Shown: in pieces, positions 17,454 to 26,485 of the stretch
How the letters are laid out: each line of letters opens with the position of its first letter
Numbering within the stretch: position 1 is the first letter of the stretch
Assembly: GCA_964368075.1 (NCBI GenBank)
Contig: CAYJAD010000001.1
Span: forward strand, 62,001-126,000
DNA length: 64,000 nucleotides
Source: CAYJAD01 sp964368075
Lineage (GTDB): Bacteria > Desulfobacterota > Desulfovibrionia > Desulfovibrionales > Desulfovibrionaceae
Reading direction: 5' to 3'
The notes under the pieces: generated by a model
Database searches by the model: none
The model's input: only the letters and a program-made list of their open reading frames with translations
What the model was told of the DNA's origin: nothing
Program-made: the position numbers and the translations under genes

Positions 17454-18746
17454 TTATTCCCATAAAGCCCCCAGCCTTCCTTCCCTATACGCCTTGCGTA
17501 TTTTCTTCAAGTCAACTCCAAAAGCTGCCGCTATAAGTACCACTTGATTAAATAAGGTTACCCGCAAAAAACCGCGCTCTTGCCAACGCCGCCCCGATGT
17601 GAGCATAGGTAAGGAAAGAGCACAAAGTTTTCCTTTTTTTTTCATAGCATTCACTAGATAAACATCTTCCAAAATAGGTACATCTGCATAGGCTCCCAAG
17701 GCAAAAAAATCCGTCTTGCGCAAAAATAGCCCTTGATCTCCATAGGGCTTTAAAAAACGCTCTGCCCGCACATTTGTTCCCCATGTAAGGCATGATTTTC
17801 CCCAAAAATCACCGCTGACAGCAAAACGAAAATAGCCAAGTATGGGATCTGTGCTTTGTTTTACTACTTGGCGTACTTCTCTATCCCATTGTAAAGGGAG
17901 CAAAGAATCTGCATGCAAAAAAAGTACTATATCTCCAGCAGCTTGCTGAGCGCCATAATTCATTTGCTGTGCCCTACCCCGCTGTTCTTGAGGGCACACA
18001 AAAACCTTGGCTCCCATTCTTTGCGCCACGGCACATGTTTTATCGCTACTTCCCCCATCGGCAACAATAATTTCTACGTCAAAGCCCACTTTTGCACTGG
18101 CGATGGCCTTAGCAATTCTTTGTTCCTCTTGAAATGTAGGAATAACAACTGAAATTTTAGCAGGAATATCTTCTGCAAAGTCAACATCTTGCAAACATGA
18201 AACAGTAGCATATTCCGCAACTTTAGTTATAGTTTGCGAAAAAACAACATCGGTGCCCCATGCTATATCCGCAAAAAAAGAGTTTTTAGCAACACTTTCA
18301 GCACCGCGCAAAGCCATAAGGTAATAGCCGCCATCTGCAGCAGGCCCAAGAACACAAGAAACCGTATCCAATAGTGCCAAAGCATGTAGCAAATTATCCC
18401 GCCTATTATCAGGGCAATCTGACCCCATAAGCAATACCTTTGCATCTGGCGCTACCGTAGCAAAAGCATGCTGAAAAGCTGCATGCATTCGCTGACCCAA
18501 ATCTCCTTCCCCTTGCGGTACATAGATGATATCATCCCCAAGCCATTCTTGCATGCTTTTTTCATCGGTGCCCATATAGTGCACCTGCACTTGATGCCCT
18601 GTAGCCAAAGCTTCCTGCAAGGCAAATTCTGTCATCTGCTTATGCAGTTGCGCGGCCCCCTCAGCACCTAGCACAGGAATTAAACGTGTCTTTACTTGGC
18701 CTTGCACAGGATAGCGTGTAAACAAGATAATAAGCGCTTTTTCCAT
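17454..18746 (-). CDS. Fused DUF2064 / family 2 glycosyltransferase protein
   Basis: A 430-residue fusion. Residues 1-195 match the DUF2064 (TIGR04282-like) nucleotidyltransferase-fold family, with a TRYPVQGQVKTRL start and GSDCP at 108-112. Residues 197-430 are a GT-A family 2 glycosyltransferase of the TIGR04283 type, with VVIPTFQEE, DGGSSD at 230-235 and a HAD metal motif at 278-280. In many bacteria these two are separate adjacent genes. The donor and acceptor are unknown. I use ATG 18746 rather than the TTG at 18761, because a GAG-type ribosome binding site fits the former. Confidence 0.87.
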   Translation of the reverse strand: MEKALIILFTRYPVQGQVKTRLIPVLGAEGAAQLHKQMTEFALQEALATGHQVQVHYMGTDEKSMQEWLGDDIIYVPQGEGDLGQRMHAAFQHAFATVAPDAKVLLMGSDCPDNRRDNLLHALALLDTVSCVLGPAADGGYYLMALRGAESVAKNSFFADIAWGTDVVFSQTITKVAEYATVSCLQDVDFAEDIPAKISVVIPTFQEEQRIAKAIASAKVGFDVEIIVADGGSSDKTCAVAQRMGAKVFVCPQEQRGRAQQMNYGAQQAAGDIVLFLHADSLLPLQWDREVRQVVKQSTDPILGYFRFAVSGDFWGKSCLTWGTNVRAERFLKPYGDQGLFLRKTDFFALGAYADVPILEDVYLVNAMKKKGKLCALSLPMLTSGRRWQERGFLRVTLFNQVVLIAAAFGVDLKKIRKAYREGRLGALWE

Positions 18747-18788
18747 AACAGATGCTCTCAAATATAAGGATTAGAAAAGTATACACCA

Positions 18789-18822
18789 TGAAAAAAGAGA
18801 GGAAAAAACCTTCCTCTCTTTA
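18789..18822 (-). terminator. Rho-independent terminator for the gene at 18845
   Basis: On the minus strand an 11-bp stem (AAAGAGAGGAA with its complement) with a six-base loop ends in six T. It lies 23 bases after the stop codon of the secreted protein gene. Confidence 0.88.
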
Positions 18823-18844
18823 ATAACACTGCATATTCCCATGG

Positions 18845-19687
18845 TTATTTTGTAATATACAATACCATGTTGTCATCGCCGGGCAAAGTTAATGTGAGAG
18901 TAGCATAGTCGCTTTTTAAATGCATTTCGCATGTTTTTGCATCAGCACAAAGGAAAAAAGCTTCCGTCATAGCCTCTTCTCCTTTACTTTGCAGCTCTTT
19001 AACCTGTCCGTCGGCAGTAAACTTTTGCAAAACAAATCCACCATCCTTAAAGCGCTTCACCATAGGCATAATAACACTATTGGTCAAAGGCGCTGTAAAT
19101 TGCACACTTACGATATTGCCTTCTTCTGACACAATACTGTTTTCTTTAATATCCCACGATATGCCACCAAAGGAAAGGAAATTATTATTTATATCACCAA
19201 GCTTTGTGCCATGGGGCAGCCATTTCTTCCACTCTTCAAGAGAAGTTCCGGAACCAATAAGTTGCCAGCCACCACTAAAATCTATTCCGGCAGGAATACT
19301 CTCTACTTCATTTGCTTTTTCTATAAGAATAGATGGTTGCGTATTTTCTTTGCTATACCTACCGAGAGGAGAAAATTCTACATGGAGTTTTTTCACAGTG
19401 TCCGGATTGTTGAATAAGAAAAATTGCCAAATCTTACCATCAGCCATGTACGCTATAACACGTTCACACGAACTGCCTTTAAAGGCATCGTCACTCACTT
19501 GTACCGAGCTTTGAGCTGCCAAATTTTCAACAATGGTACCAGAAGGTTGAGAGCTGTACCCCGCTGAACATTCTATTTTTTTAATGGCAATTTCAGTATT
19601 ATTCTTTACTTCTGTTGCCATGGAAGGAACAGCACCAAACAGAGCACAAAATGCAACACCGCACAGAGAAAAAACTGTTTTTTTCAT
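18845..19687 (-). CDS. Secreted protein of unknown function
   Basis: A 280-residue protein starting at ATG 19687, behind a GAGGAGA ribosome binding site; the TTG 15 bases upstream is rejected. A signal peptide of about 24 residues ends near SMA. The mature protein has Cys in an IKKIECSAGY block, a second in GSSCERV, and a CADAKTCEM pair near the end, so two disulfides are possible in the periplasm. I recognise no family. It is a single-gene unit with its own terminator. Confidence 0.75.
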   Translation of the reverse strand: MKKTVFSLCGVAFCALFGAVPSMATEVKNNTEIAIKKIECSAGYSSQPSGTIVENLAAQSSVQVSDDAFKGSSCERVIAYMADGKIWQFFLFNNPDTVKKLHVEFSPLGRYSKENTQPSILIEKANEVESIPAGIDFSGGWQLIGSGTSLEEWKKWLPHGTKLGDINNNFLSFGGISWDIKENSIVSEEGNIVSVQFTAPLTNSVIMPMVKRFKDGGFVLQKFTADGQVKELQSKGEEAMTEAFFLCADAKTCEMHLKSDYATLTLTLPGDDNMVLYITK

Positions 19688-19776
19688 GAAATATCTCCTC
19701 AACCCAAAAGATACGCTACACTAAACATATTTTCAATAAAAGACTTTTTTATGCTTTTTATACCCAAACTTAGCTC

Positions 19777-21294
19777 TTATTTTAGCCCTCTGTTCAACCA
19801 CCAACGTAACAGCTTGGCTACCGTGGGTGTCAATTTGCTTTTCTTATAGAGGCCGGCCACACGTTTAATGGCAGAAGCTTGTGTGGGATATGGATGAATA
19901 ACATCGCCCATTTTACCAAGTCCTATGCCTCCCACCATGGCCGTGGTGATTTCGCTTATCATTTCACCGGCATGGCTAGAAACAATAGTAGCACCCAAAA
20001 TTTTATCGCTCCCCTTTTTCACCATAATCTTTACAAAACCTTGTGTTTCTCCATCGGCCACTGCTCTATCTATTTCGCTCATATCTATGGAGAAAAACTC
20101 CACAGCTATGCCTTTTTCTTGTGCGTCTTTTTCATACATCCCAACATGAGCAATTTCTGGGTCTGTATAGGTACACCACGGCATAACGAGAGAGCTTAAA
20201 CGTTTACGACCTTTAAACAATGCATTTTGCACCACAATTTGCGCAGCAGCGTCTGCGGCATGCGTAAATTTCCATGCCATGCAACAGTCCCCTGCGGCGA
20301 AAATATCTTTATTACTGGTGCGCAAATTATCATCCACCACTATACCACGAGAGGTATAGTCAACGCCGGCGGCTTCCAAACCAAAACCATCCACATTGGG
20401 AATTCGCCCTGCACCAATAAGTATTTCATCTCCCACTACAGCAATTTCTTTACCCTGCTGTTCTACAATCAGCACTTTTTTTCCATCGGCATTTTTTTCT
20501 GCCCGTAATGTGTCTGCATGTAAAAGCACTTCTATACCTTCATGGGCAAAAACCTCTGCCAATAAGGCTGAAGCCTTAGGGTCTTCATTGGGTAAAAAAG
20601 TTGTTTTTTGTATAATGGTCACCTTAGAGCCTAAGCGCCTAAATGCTTGCGCCAATTCACAGCCTATGGGACCACCACCAATAACAATCAGATGTTCAGG
20701 TAAAGCTGTAAGATTAAAAATACTTTCATTGGTTAAAAAACCTACATCATCCAAACCCTGTAGTTGAGGGTGCATAGCTCTGGCACCGGAACAAATGGCC
20801 GCTTTTCGAAAATGCAGCACTTGCCCGTTTACTTCTAAGGTATTGGGCCCAGTAAAGACACCCTTACCGCGAAAAACATCTACCCCCATACCTGTATAGC
20901 GCTTGGCTGAATCATGCACACTAATTTGGGCGCGTATGCGGCGCAGGCGTTGCATAATAGCGGGAAAATCTTGTGGGGTAATCTCTTGCGGGCTTAAACC
21001 AAAATTGGCAGCTTCACGCATTTCTTGAGCTAAGCGCGCGGGACGAATAACACTTTTAGAGGGCACACAGCCTGTGACCAAACAGTCACCACCCATAAAG
21101 CCTTGCTCAATCAAGGCGACCTTCCCCCCTAGGGAGGCCACAATAAGTGAAACAATAAGCCCTGCCGAACCACCGCCTACAGCAACCATAGAATACATGG
21201 GCGCTGGATTAGGATTCACCCAATCTTTTGGGGCTGTATTTTCGGCTAAAACTTGGTCATGTATATCAGCATCAAGCAATGTAGGAATAGACAT
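19777..21294 (-). CDS. FAD-dependent pyridine nucleotide-disulfide oxidoreductase (MerA/Lpd-like)
   Basis: A 505-residue flavoprotein of the mercuric reductase / dihydrolipoamide dehydrogenase superfamily. It has an FAD-binding GGGSAG at 40-45, a redox-active disulfide Cys71 and Cys76 in GGDCLVTGCVPSK, a second NAD(P) site (VIGGGPIGCELAQ) and a C-terminal dimer domain with an HPYPTQA motif. It lacks the N-terminal HMA domain and the C-terminal Cys pair of true MerA, so mercury is not an assured substrate. It is preceded by a TVP38 membrane protein with two bases between the genes, and the ribosome binding site overlaps that gene's end. Tight coupling suggests a joint function. Confidence 0.9.
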   Translation of the reverse strand: MSIPTLLDADIHDQVLAENTAPKDWVNPNPAPMYSMVAVGGGSAGLIVSLIVASLGGKVALIEQGFMGGDCLVTGCVPSKSVIRPARLAQEMREAANFGLSPQEITPQDFPAIMQRLRRIRAQISVHDSAKRYTGMGVDVFRGKGVFTGPNTLEVNGQVLHFRKAAICSGARAMHPQLQGLDDVGFLTNESIFNLTALPEHLIVIGGGPIGCELAQAFRRLGSKVTIIQKTTFLPNEDPKASALLAEVFAHEGIEVLLHADTLRAEKNADGKKVLIVEQQGKEIAVVGDEILIGAGRIPNVDGFGLEAAGVDYTSRGIVVDDNLRTSNKDIFAAGDCCMAWKFTHAADAAAQIVVQNALFKGRKRLSSLVMPWCTYTDPEIAHVGMYEKDAQEKGIAVEFFSIDMSEIDRAVADGETQGFVKIMVKKGSDKILGATIVSSHAGEMISEITTAMVGGIGLGKMGDVIHPYPTQASAIKRVAGLYKKSKLTPTVAKLLRWWLNRGLK

Positions 21295-21296
21295 AA

Positions 21297-21950
21297 TTAC
21301 TCCTGTAAACTTTTTTTAGCTTTTCGCACAATGACTGTTAATATTCCTAAAATAAGGACAATTATTCCCACCAATAGCCAAGGAACTTCACCTTGACTTA
21401 TAGAATAGGTTATGGCGTCGGTACCCACCACATACAAAGCCGTACCGGGGATAATACAAATAAATGTCCAGAGCACATAGGTAAGAAAGGGAACCTTGGT
21501 TAAGCCAAAACCATAGTTAAGCATATTAAAAGGAAAAAGAGGCACAAGACGGGTTATGGCAACGATGATGCTGCCATTTTTTTCTGTTATATCGTCAAGC
21601 TTTTGAAATTTCTCACTCTTTAAGAGCCATGTTTCCACTGAGGAACGCAATAAATAACGGGCAATAAGAAAACAGGCGGCGGCTCCCAGAGTCGCCCCTG
21701 AAATAACCACAATGACCCCAACCACAGAGCCAAAAAGAATACCTGCCATAATACTTAAAGCCGAACCGGGAAAGGCCACAATGGTACCTAAAGCATAGGC
21801 AAATATAAAAATAATGGGGCCCCAATGACCTTGAGCTGCAACCCATTCTCTAAAGGTTACAAGGTGCTGTTCTAGACCTAAACTACGAATCGCAAAAATC
21901 ACTACCACAATACCAAGTAAGAGACCAACAGTCTTTATCCATTTGGGCAT
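21297..21950 (-). CDS. TVP38/TMEM64 family membrane protein
   Basis: A 217-residue integral membrane protein of the DedA/VTT superfamily. It has an N-terminal anchor helix, a re-entrant region with FPGSALSIMAG (a typical F-P-G-x-x-L/S motif), and several further helices. VTT proteins are linked to lipid scrambling or polyprenyl-phosphate recycling, but bacterial TVP38 members are mostly uncharacterised. The gene lies between a radical SAM gene and a disulfide reductase gene on the same strand, with gaps of 45 and 2 bases. A GGAGAG ribosome binding site supports the start. Confidence 0.88.
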   Translation of the reverse strand: MPKWIKTVGLLLGIVVVIFAIRSLGLEQHLVTFREWVAAQGHWGPIIFIFAYALGTIVAFPGSALSIMAGILFGSVVGVIVVISGATLGAAACFLIARYLLRSSVETWLLKSEKFQKLDDITEKNGSIIVAITRLVPLFPFNMLNYGFGLTKVPFLTYVLWTFICIIPGTALYVVGTDAITYSISQGEVPWLLVGIIVLILGILTVIVRKAKKSLQE

Positions 21951-21995
21951 AGTTTACTCTCCGTGTTAAAAATAGAGCATTATTTCAATGAAATG

Positions 21996-22931
21996 TTATA
22001 TGCCTCCACATGCCGTTCCAGATGTAAAGCAACTATAGCAACGATGATGCCGTAACATCACACGATAGAGCATGGCTTGCTCAAGAGTGCTTGCTAAAGC
22101 ATAATCAGGGTCATCATCAACTAAAGTGCACGCATAAACGCGCATTCCATTATGCTGTTTAACAACCATCTTACTATAATTACACATAAATTTCTCGCGA
22201 TCTTCTTGTGTTTTATACAAGGTCATGCACTGTTCACTAATATTAGGCACATCAGGCGTAGCGTTAGGAGCAAGCAAGTCAGGAAAAGAGACAAAAGGCA
22301 GTGATGCAGGCAGGCTTTTTCGCACAAATTGCGTTGCATAAGCTTCATTAACGGTTTTCTCATTTTTTTCAGACACAAATTGACGCGCTACAGAAACATG
22401 AAAACCTAGCTCATGCAATTTTACTAAACCATCTAAAGCTTTATCAAAAGAACCTAAACCTCTGTTTTTATCATGTTCCCAAGGATAAGGAGAATCTAAA
22501 CTTATCCTAAAAGACAGCGGATGCACACTTTGTTTAAAAGGGGCCAGTCTTGATATGGCTTTATGTAAAGGCGTGGTACCATTGGTAAGCACAAGACAGG
22601 GCGCCACATCAAGAGCGGCGTCTAAAATATCTGTTATATGCGCGTTCACAAAGGGTTCGCCACCGGTAAAGGCTATTTTCTGCACATTAAATTTTTTGGC
22701 TTCCTCTAAAAAGGGAAGAACATCTTCCAAAGTGGGCGCCAATAGTCTTTTATTTCCCGGGGAAGAGCCTTCGAAACAAAAAGGACATTGCAAATTACAG
22801 TTGGTCCCTGTGTGAAACCACAATTCTGATATTTTTTGTGGTTGAATGAATCCGCGCATTTCACCACTTTGTGTGTAACACCATTCCGGAACTGACAAAT
22901 GATATGGGGTTTCGACTTTTTCTCGTAACAT
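21996..22931 (-). CDS. Radical SAM protein with C-terminal cysteine cluster
   Basis: A 311-residue radical S-adenosylmethionine enzyme. The [4Fe-4S] cluster motif CNLQCPFC provides Cys45, Cys49 and Cys52, and FTGGEPF follows as the SAM-contacting GGE motif. The C-terminal third has more Cys: one in FMCNY, one in YACTL, and a terminal group Cys298, Cys301 and Cys308 (ending CGGI). These could bind auxiliary clusters as in SPASM/twitch proteins (inference). It is first in a probable operon with TVP38 and the FAD disulfide reductase. The substrate is unknown. It does not show the ArsS-type CNQAC motif. Confidence 0.85.
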   Translation of the reverse strand: MLREKVETPYHLSVPEWCYTQSGEMRGFIQPQKISELWFHTGTNCNLQCPFCFEGSSPGNKRLLAPTLEDVLPFLEEAKKFNVQKIAFTGGEPFVNAHITDILDAALDVAPCLVLTNGTTPLHKAISRLAPFKQSVHPLSFRISLDSPYPWEHDKNRGLGSFDKALDGLVKLHELGFHVSVARQFVSEKNEKTVNEAYATQFVRKSLPASLPFVSFPDLLAPNATPDVPNISEQCMTLYKTQEDREKFMCNYSKMVVKQHNGMRVYACTLVDDDPDYALASTLEQAMLYRVMLRHHRCYSCFTSGTACGGI

Positions 22932-23141
22932 GAAAACCTTCTTTAAATAAGTTTAACAATATAAACCATTAATAATACTAGTCATGTAAAGCTGAAAAGA
23001 CAAAATAAGGCGAAGGGAGACAAAGATGCATAATGCGTAATTCCTAGTAAAAAACTAAGATATGCAAAAAGGAAAAAATACGCAAGAGTAAAATATATAA
23101 CTTCTTAATAAAAGGCAATCCTTTTCTTAAGAAAAGAAAAA

Positions 23142-23792
23142 TTACTTACCAGCCAGTATCGCTAAGGCATTTATTACCGATGCCACCAAGGGTGAGCCGC
23201 CTTTTCGGCCGCGCACTGTCATATGTACATACTCACTTTGCGCAAGAAGTTCTTTAGATTCTGAAGCGTTAACAAAGCCCACTGGCATACCCACAATTAA
23301 AGCAGGCGGCGTAATGTTACAGTCGCTATTTTGCGTATCTAGCAACTCTAATACTGCCAATAAAGCCGTTGGAGCATTGCCAATGGCCAAAATATTTTCT
23401 GCCAACTGCTCTTTAATGTGCCATATTCCAGCTTTAGAACGTGTGCACTGCTGTGCCGCAGCATATTCTTGCACCCCTTCCCCCTGTAAAATACACTGTA
23501 CCCGAACACCCAATGGAGCAAGACGCCGCATTACCATGCCGCAACGCGCCATTTCAGTATCGGTAAATATGGTGCAACCTGCACGCAAAGCTTGTATTCC
23601 GGCATGCATAGCCTTTTCAGAAAGACATATGTCGTCAATTAAAGAGACATCCCCTGTGGTATGAATCATACGGCGGGCTATTTCCCACAAAGCTCCTACA
23701 TAAGGCCGTGGCTGTGGTACTTCGTCATCAATGATAGAAAAAGAGCGGTCTTCAATACTTTGTGGGGTTTGTGCTGAGTCTAAAACAATCAT
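23142..23792 (-). CDS. cbiC: Precorrin-8X / cobalt-precorrin-8 methylmutase
   Basis: A 216-residue enzyme moving the C-11 methyl group to C-12 in corrin ring synthesis. The presumed catalytic His is His44 in RMIHTTGD. A GxPVGFVNA segment and a C-terminal RGRKGGSPLVASVINAL block are typical of CobH/CbiC. The start overlaps the end of cbiA by four bases (ATGA), so translation is coupled. Cobalamin made by this route would serve the cobalamin-dependent MetH encoded at 52381-54807. Confidence 0.95.
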   Translation of the reverse strand: MIVLDSAQTPQSIEDRSFSIIDDEVPQPRPYVGALWEIARRMIHTTGDVSLIDDICLSEKAMHAGIQALRAGCTIFTDTEMARCGMVMRRLAPLGVRVQCILQGEGVQEYAAAQQCTRSKAGIWHIKEQLAENILAIGNAPTALLAVLELLDTQNSDCNITPPALIVGMPVGFVNASESKELLAQSEYVHMTVRGRKGGSPLVASVINALAILAGK

Positions 23793-25192
23793 ATCCCGTC
23801 CTTGGCATTTGTTAAATTAAAGATACGGGCAAGCAGTTGGCGCGCTCCTTCAGGATACATATGAATCCAAGAAGCCCAAATATTTTTATATGCTATACCG
23901 CTGACTTCGCCATGCATACTCTTCCCTTTTCTATCTTCCACTTCCCATAAGGGAGATAGCGCTGACAATTCTTTCATGGCATCATGTACGCGCCCATAAT
24001 GAAATTCATGTCCACGGCCTTGAATATTTGGCGCACATTTTAAGCGTACTTGCCTATATCCTAAAGCAGCTTTTTGCTTACCCACCACGGAAGAGACAGG
24101 TAAAAGACCGCACATAGGGTATTTTTTTTCTTGATATTCGAGATATTGCATAAGATACATATAGCCGCCGCATTCTGCATAAATTCGTCCTGTGCGCTCC
24201 TCTTGGGCATTTTCTGCCGCAAAAGCTCGTATGCTTTCTATCATACTCGTATTTTGGGCTAAACTTTCTGCAAAAAGCTCCGGATAACCACCGGGAAAAT
24301 ACAAGGCCGTGCACTGTGGCGGCAATTGGTCGTCATGCAAAGGAGAAAAAAAGACGCATTGAGCGCCCAAATCTTCAAGAACTGCCGCCATATCTGCATA
24401 CAAAAAAGAAAAAGCCGCATCATAAGCAATACCAATGCGCACCTTCCTTTGCTCAGATTGTAAGACCTGAGGTACAAAAGCAGGTTCTGCACAGGTACAT
24501 AATGAAGCAGCCAACAAAGCATCTAAACGTAAATTTTCTTCAGCCCATGCAGCCAGATGCGCCCGCTTTTCTGCTGTCCAAAAAAGTTCAAAGGGCATTT
24601 GTAAACCTAAATGCCGAGAAGGCATGTCAAAACGCACATCGTACGGAACATAGCCTAGAACAGGTACAGAAGAATCAAAGACTTCATAAAAAGACTCTTC
24701 TAAAATATTTTTATGATTTTCGCTCCCCACATGGGTACATATGATGCCGGCAAAAGAAAGATGTGGCTGGGCACGCACAAAACCTGACGCCATGGCTGCT
24801 ACCGATTGCCCCATGCCGCGCACATTTAGCACAAGCACTATGGGAAGCTGCAACACATGCGCGCAATGGGCAGAAGAGCCTGGCCCACCTAAGCCATAAG
24901 CCCCATCAAAAAGCCCCATAACCCCTTCAGCAAGCACAATATCTGGTTTTGAACGCATCAGCATATGTCTATACACATGCTGCATACCAGTCTCCCCCCC
25001 CATCCACGCATCAACGTTATAGGAGGGACGACCAGTAAAAAGTGCATGATGCGAAGGATCAATAAAATCCGGCCCTACTTTACACGCTTGAAGGGCAAAA
25101 CCGCGCTCTTGCAAAGCCGCAAGCAAAGCCAAACTTAGCGTAGTTTTACCTGCACCGCTATGCGTTGCTGCCACAAGAAAAGCGTGTTTCAT
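23789..25192 (-). CDS. cbiA: Cobyrinate a,c-diamide synthase
   Basis: A 467-residue ATP- and glutamine-dependent amidase that converts cobyrinate to the a,c-diamide. The N-terminal dethiobiotin-synthetase-like domain has a P-loop SGAGKTT at about 12-18. The C-terminal class I glutamine amidotransferase domain has the nucleophile Cys341 in AECGGYMYL. The length fits the CbiA family. It overlaps cbiC by four bases. Only these two corrin genes are in the window; the rest must lie elsewhere. Confidence 0.95.
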   Translation of the reverse strand: MKHAFLVAATHSGAGKTTLSLALLAALQERGFALQACKVGPDFIDPSHHALFTGRPSYNVDAWMGGETGMQHVYRHMLMRSKPDIVLAEGVMGLFDGAYGLGGPGSSAHCAHVLQLPIVLVLNVRGMGQSVAAMASGFVRAQPHLSFAGIICTHVGSENHKNILEESFYEVFDSSVPVLGYVPYDVRFDMPSRHLGLQMPFELFWTAEKRAHLAAWAEENLRLDALLAASLCTCAEPAFVPQVLQSEQRKVRIGIAYDAAFSFLYADMAAVLEDLGAQCVFFSPLHDDQLPPQCTALYFPGGYPELFAESLAQNTSMIESIRAFAAENAQEERTGRIYAECGGYMYLMQYLEYQEKKYPMCGLLPVSSVVGKQKAALGYRQVRLKCAPNIQGRGHEFHYGRVHDAMKELSALSPLWEVEDRKGKSMHGEVSGIAYKNIWASWIHMYPEGARQLLARIFNLTNAKDGI

Positions 25193-25201
25193 AAAGTCTT
25201 A

Positions 25202-25435
25202 TTAACGCATGCGCAAAGCTTCAGCTATAATGTTAGCATCTTCATCACTCGCTTGCACCCCAAGTTCTGCATGCCCACCGTGACAATGTAAAATACCTTC
25301 AGAAAATTCTAAAAACCCCGCGGAAAGCACCCTACCATAAGGTAATTGCTCACGCATATCTGCGTGATCTACACGACGCGGAAAAATAAAAGGCACCGGT
25401 TGGCCAGAGAAATCTTCCATGATTAAATACTTCAT
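25202..25435 (-). CDS. Small conserved-looking protein of unknown function
   Basis: A 77-residue soluble protein. I choose ATG 25435, eight bases behind an AGGGGG ribosome binding site, rather than the GTG at 25444. It contains an LHCHGGHAELG segment with a Cys and two His that could bind metal. There is no signal peptide or membrane segment. It sits between mltG (12 bases upstream) and cbiA (nine bases downstream) and is almost certainly co-transcribed. The spacing and codon use argue that it is real. The function is unknown. Confidence 0.7.
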   Translation of the reverse strand: MKYLIMEDFSGQPVPFIFPRRVDHADMREQLPYGRVLSAGFLEFSEGILHCHGGHAELGVQASDEDANIIAEALRMR

Positions 25436-25447
25436 AAATCGCACCCC

Positions 25448-26485
25448 CTATTTTTTCTTACGGTTACGTAAATATTGTCGTACAGCCCTATTGTGCTCAG
25501 CAAGCGTTTTTGAAAAAGCGTGTTCGCCGCCATCCGTTATGGCCACAAAATACAGAAAATCGTGCTTTTCTGGCTGCAACGTGGCTCGTAATGCTGCCAC
25601 TCCCGGTGAGCAAATAGGCCCCGGCGGTAAACCTGCGTGCTTATATGTATTATACAAATTACCAGCATCATCAATATGTTTACGGCGTAAATTCCCATCA
25701 AAGGCAGGGCCAAGACCGTAAATAATTGTAGGATCTGCCTGTAAAATCATATTTATGCGTAAACGATTGGTATATACGCCAGCCACGCGTGCTCTTTCCT
25801 TGGCAACACCCGTTTCTTTTTCTACAATAGATGCCAAAATGACTAATTTGCGTAAATCTTCCTTACCTGGTTTCACACCACCCAGCCAATAAGGTTTCAT
25901 CTTTGTCCAAAAAGTATCCACAAGCCGTCCGGCAATAGCTCTCGCTTGCTCCTTGGTGGGTACATCGTCCTTTTTTAGAAGGTATGTATCGGGCATTAAA
26001 AATCCCTCAGCGGTGGAAAAGGGAATACCATAATGGCGTAAAAATTTTTCATCCATGATGATTTCTTTAAAATCATCAAACTTAACAAAATTATGTTTTT
26101 CTAAAAGCTTGCCCACTTGCCACCACGTAAGCCCCTCTCGAATGGTAATGCGGTGCAAGACGGCCTTTCCAAACACAAGCTCTTGCAAAATAGCGTCTGG
26201 TGTCCAGTTGGAATTTAGTTTAAAACGTCCTACTTGTAAATTATTCTCTAATTTTTTAAATCGCGCATAGAGAACAAATTTCAAGCTATCGGTAATAAGC
26301 TTTCTTTGTTCCAATTGCAATGCTACAGATTTTAAGGTAGCTCCCGGCTCTACATCAAAAGCAATTTCTCTTCCCGGGCTTTGCGCCGGCGTCTCTAAAA
26401 AGGTTTTCCCTTGCCAATACACAAAAATAAGGCCTACAAAAGCCAGAAAAAGTAAAAAAGCTACACAACGTAAAATAAATTTCAT
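25448..26485 (-). CDS. mltG: Endolytic murein transglycosylase MltG
   Basis: A 345-residue inner-membrane lytic transglycosylase (YceG family) that cleaves nascent glycan strands and so terminates peptidoglycan chains. A single N-terminal anchor spans about 5-25. The periplasmic part includes a LysM-like segment. The catalytic region has SIVEKETG, where Glu is the general acid, followed by RVAGVYTNRL and LQADPTIIYGLG. It overlaps ruvX by four bases. The length is normal. Confidence 0.95.
   Translation of the reverse strand: MKFILRCVAFLLFLAFVGLIFVYWQGKTFLETPAQSPGREIAFDVEPGATLKSVALQLEQRKLITDSLKFVLYARFKKLENNLQVGRFKLNSNWTPDAILQELVFGKAVLHRITIREGLTWWQVGKLLEKHNFVKFDDFKEIIMDEKFLRHYGIPFSTAEGFLMPDTYLLKKDDVPTKEQARAIAGRLVDTFWTKMKPYWLGGVKPGKEDLRKLVILASIVEKETGVAKERARVAGVYTNRLRINMILQADPTIIYGLGPAFDGNLRRKHIDDAGNLYNTYKHAGLPPGPICSPGVAALRATLQPEKHDFLYFVAITDGGEHAFSKTLAEHNRAVRQYLRNRKKK

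Noticed and set aside
19080..19514. A 144-codon frame opposite the secreted protein at 18845
   Set aside because: Antisense shadow without ribosome binding site or known motif.
19777..21294. True mercuric reductase
   Set aside because: It lacks the N-terminal HMA domain and the C-terminal Cys pair, and no mer genes are near.
23314..23664. A 116-codon frame opposite cbiC
   Set aside because: Antisense to a clearly assigned gene; no motif.
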